A DNA stretch of 33,015 bases from Paenibacillus sp. A3 (GTDB lineage: Bacteria; Bacillota; Bacilli; Paenibacillales; NBRC-103111). The position numbers and the translations under genes are program-made. The notes beneath the pieces were generated by a model. It searched no databases. It saw only the letters and a list, made by a program, of their open reading frames with translations, and had not been told where the DNA came from. Each line of letters opens with the position of its first letter. The first letter of the stretch is position 1. Shown piece by piece: positions 30,815-33,015 of the stretch. The DNA is taken from the NCBI RefSeq assembly GCF_001399685.1, contig NZ_JTHN01000051.1, positions 1 through 33,015 of the forward strand, given 5' to 3'.

Positions 30815-31588
30815 ATGACGATGGTCTTATCCTTGCAAGATATTCATTTTATCCGAGAAGACCGGCATATTTTGTCCGGGGTCAATATCGATATTCGTCA
30901 AGGGGAGCACTGGGTTGTGCTCGGCCGGAACGGTTCGGGCAAAACGACGGTTCTGGAGCTGATGAATGGTTACGAGTTTCCGACCCGAGGAAAAGTACAA
31001 GTGCTCGGCAATACATACGGGCAATGCGACGTACGCGAAGTCCGCAAGCAAATCGGCTATATCAGCCAATCGCTGTATGAGAAATTAAATGCCGGGGACC
31101 CGGTGTGGGAAGTGATTGCCACCGGCGAGTTCGGTTACTTGCGTTTTTACGAAGAAATTCCGCAGTCGGCCCGCGAGAAGGCGGTCGCCATGCTGGACAA
31201 GGTAAAGCTTGCCCATTTGGCTAATCAGCCGCTTGGTACGCTGTCCCAAGGCGAGCAGAAGAAAGTGATGCTGGCGCGCGCTTTGATGACAAATCCGTCC
31301 ATTCTCATTATGGACGAGCCTTGTTCAGGTCTCGACTTGTACGAGCGTGAGCGGTTGCTTGAAAATGTCAACGTGCTCGGCGGACAACAAATGACGGTCA
31401 TTTATGTTACGCATCACATCGAAGAGATCGTTCCGCTTTTCACGCACGTTGTGCTGATCGAGCAGGGGCGAATTATTGCTTCCGGCGCGAAGCGGGACGT
31501 GTTGACCGAGGAAAATCTGGCAAAGGCGTATCAAGTGCCGATTCGGATCGAATGGTCCGGAGACCGGCCTTGGATTAAGGTGCTGTGA
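30815..31588 (+). CDS. ABC transporter ATP-binding protein (YlmA-like)
   Basis: A 257-residue stand-alone ATPase of ABC type. Seen: Walker A GRNGSGKT (37-44), Q-loop YISQSL, signature LSQGEQKK (a variant of LSGGQ), Walker B ILIMDEP, D-loop SGLD, and the switch His in VTHHIEE. There is no permease gene beside it, so it resembles the orphan ATPases of the YlmA/ModF kind whose role is open. The start is uncertain: ATG 30815 (MTMVLSLQD) or the in-frame ATG at 30821, both with weak ribosome sites. The stop overlaps the next ATG. Confidence 0.85.
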   Translation: MTMVLSLQDIHFIREDRHILSGVNIDIRQGEHWVVLGRNGSGKTTVLELMNGYEFPTRGKVQVLGNTYGQCDVREVRKQIGYISQSLYEKLNAGDPVWEVIATGEFGYLRFYEEIPQSAREKAVAMLDKVKLAHLANQPLGTLSQGEQKKVMLARALMTNPSILIMDEPCSGLDLYERERLLENVNVLGGQQMTVIYVTHHIEEIVPLFTHVVLIEQGRIIASGAKRDVLTEENLAKAYQVPIRIEWSGDRPWIKVL

Positions 31589-32625
31589 TGAACGACTCGA
31601 CATTTATCGGCACGTCGAACCGGGGATTTGCCCAGCAGGCTCAAGAAGAGCTTCGGCGTCTGCTGGGTCAGTCCGTTAAATTTGAATGGCTGGTTCCTGG
31701 CGAAGTGTTCGTATTTACATCCGAATTTGAGCGCAGCGATACGATTGGCCGCATCCTGGCGCAGGAGCCCGTGTTTCTGCGGCATATGCAGCCGGTCGAC
31801 GCGATGCAACCGTGGAACGGTACTTTCGATCATGCGATTCGTCATATTCATGAGATGCTAGTCGCTGCAGGAGCATCGCTGAAGCAGATGAACGTAGCGG
31901 TACAAGGCAGAAAAGCGGAAGGGGAAGCGTTAGCAGGCCTATCCCTGCCATCGGTTCGCTCTTCCGTTGAAGAGATGCTGACAGCGGTGTTCGAGGCGAA
32001 TCCGGTATCGCGCGATGCGGACTTGATCCTATCCCTGTATGTCACGGAAGCTAAGCTATATTTGGGCTTGTCCCGGCCGCAGGACAATTTGTCTGATTGG
32101 TCCGGCGGAGCGATCCGTTTCCGCAAGGAGGAAGGGCAAGTGTCGCGAGCCAAGTTCAAGCTGTTGGAGGCGGAGCAGGCCTTCGGCTTGGATTTGTCCC
32201 AGTACCGGTCGGCGCTCGATATTGGTGCGGCGCCGGGCGGCTGGACGTCGCTGCTGCTGGAGCGTGGGCTTCGGGTAACAGCGGTCGACCCGGCCAAGCT
32301 GGATGCGACGCTGTTGCGTCATCCGCAGCTTACGTATTTTCAGAAAAAGGCGGATGAGGTTACGTTTGCGGCAAATGCATTCGACCTGCTCGTTTGCGAC
32401 ATGAGCTGGAGCCACCGTCAAATGGCCAAGCTTGTCCGGGGGCTGTTGGGGGCGCTGCAGCCGGGTGGAACGGCTGTCATCACGGTGAAGCTGATGCACA
32501 AGAAGGCGTTTCAAACGATTCGCGAAGTGGTGAGCGATCTGGCTCCGGAGCTGGAGCTGCAGCAAGCGAAGCAGCTTTTTCACAACCGCGAGGAGCTGAC
32601 GCTTTTTTTGATGAAGCAAGTGTGA
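31588..32625 (+). CDS. FtsJ/RlmM-type RNA 2'-O-methyltransferase
   Basis: A 345-residue SAM-dependent methyltransferase of the RlmM/FtsJ-like group, which methylates a ribose in rRNA. Seen: an N-terminal THUMP-like half (1-180), then LDIGAAPGGWTSLLL (SAM loop), AVDPAKL, and the K-D-K-E set of 2'-O-methyltransferases: Lys in RAKFKLLEA, Asp in LVCDMSW, Lys in VITVKLMHK, Glu in NREELTLF. ATG 31588 overlaps the ABC gene stop (TGATG). Site specificity is not readable, and the RlmM assignment is by domain order only. Confidence 0.85.
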   Translation: MNDSTFIGTSNRGFAQQAQEELRRLLGQSVKFEWLVPGEVFVFTSEFERSDTIGRILAQEPVFLRHMQPVDAMQPWNGTFDHAIRHIHEMLVAAGASLKQMNVAVQGRKAEGEALAGLSLPSVRSSVEEMLTAVFEANPVSRDADLILSLYVTEAKLYLGLSRPQDNLSDWSGGAIRFRKEEGQVSRAKFKLLEAEQAFGLDLSQYRSALDIGAAPGGWTSLLLERGLRVTAVDPAKLDATLLRHPQLTYFQKKADEVTFAANAFDLLVCDMSWSHRQMAKLVRGLLGALQPGGTAVITVKLMHKKAFQTIREVVSDLAPELELQQAKQLFHNREELTLFLMKQV

Positions 32626-32664
32626 CTGGCTGTTCTGCAATGCGAGCCGAAAGGAGCTTTGCGA

Positions 32665-33015
32665 ATGTCGGATGCGATTTTTTGGAACGACTTGTTTTCC
32701 AAGCTGAAACCGGAGCAGGTCAAGTACGATTTGTGGCTGGAGCCGTTCATCGGAGGCATTGATCCGTCCGGGACCGGCCCCATACTGGATCTCGGTTGCG
32801 GCGCCGGGAACGATACGCTGTATTTAACGGACAAAGGTTACTCCGTCATCGCTTGCGACCGTTCGACCGAAGCGCTAATGCGGGTACAAGAGCTCGTGCC
32901 GCAGGTTAAAACGGAGCGGCTTGATTTGCTTCAGCCGCTGCCTTTCCCGGACGGTTCGGCGCGGGTTGTGGTGGCGGATTTAAGTCTCCATTACTTATCG
33001 GGGAGCGATACCGGG
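32665..33015 (+). CDS. Class I SAM methyltransferase, 3' end outside window
   Basis: A partial gene: the first 117 codons run open to the end of the window. ATG 32665 has AAAGGAG at 32650-32656, 8 nt upstream. Seen: MSDAIFWNDLFSKLKPEQ, motif I LDLGCGAGNDTLYL, then CDRSTEAL and the acidic loop VVVADLSLHYLS. This is a small-molecule or unknown-substrate methyltransferase of the class I fold. It follows the RNA methyltransferase gene by 39 bp. Confidence 0.85.
   Translation, partial: MSDAIFWNDLFSKLKPEQVKYDLWLEPFIGGIDPSGTGPILDLGCGAGNDTLYLTDKGYSVIACDRSTEALMRVQELVPQVKTERLDLLQPLPFPDGSARVVVADLSLHYLSGSDTG

Noticed and set aside
1..33015. CRISPR arrays, tRNA or rRNA genes, intact insertion sequences
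   Set aside because: No spaced direct repeats, no cloverleaf or rRNA-like stretches and no intact transposase were seen.

Overview
The window looks like chromosomal DNA of a spore-forming, low-to-moderate GC Gram-positive of the Paenibacillaceae (Paenibacillus or Cohnella type). The grounds are a spoVK-hflX-ynbB-glnR-glnA-lexA-yneA-ynzC gene order shared with Bacillus subtilis, a Tlp spore protein, a Bacillus-type LexA with matching SOS boxes, GlnR-type nitrogen control, strong AAGGAGG-type ribosome binding sites and a GC-richer base composition than Bacillus. No genus assignment is proved.

Layout. 159-1910 is a tight three-gene unit: alpha/beta hydrolase, Fos-like VOC protein and YdcF-like protein. 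tatA follows on its own promoter, then a GNAT gene on the minus strand. 3110-5830 is visibly more AT-rich. It carries spoVK, a GNAT gene, a 53-residue small protein and what looks like the broken tail of a serine recombinase, and so resembles the scar of a mobile element between spoVK and hflX. hflX, ynbB, glnR and glnA follow, with a GlnR-type control region. lexA and a yneA-like division inhibitor are divergent and share three SOS boxes. ynzC, a fragment of an aldo/keto reductase gene, a membrane protein and a HAD hydrolase come next. A sulfur pair follows, mtnD (minus) and metH (plus), with an inverted repeat between them. Then come rnz, tlp (minus) and a cidA/lrgB-type pair.

21337-24066 is a three-gene unit: an OlsB-like N-acyltransferase, an LpxL/HtrB-like acyltransferase and a YfhP-like membrane protein. 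This pairing resembles the OlsB/OlsA pair that makes ornithine lipid in Gram-negatives. Two TTTACA-type hexamers 11 bp apart, like a PhoP box, overlap the likely -35. 24798-30463 is a DNA repair block: mrfA and mrfB (mitomycin lesion repair), an Fpg/Nei-family glycosylase and nfo (endonuclease IV). The mrfA promoter has a LexA-box-like 14-mer exactly between its -35 and -10, in the same geometry as the yneA promoter in this window. The end of the window holds a small receiver-like protein, an ABC ATPase, an FtsJ/RlmM-type RNA methyltransferase and the start of another methyltransferase.

The strongest new leads are possible SOS control of mrfAB and a possible phosphate-controlled aminolipid operon in a Gram-positive. 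Both are inferences from sequence and neither was tested by a database search.
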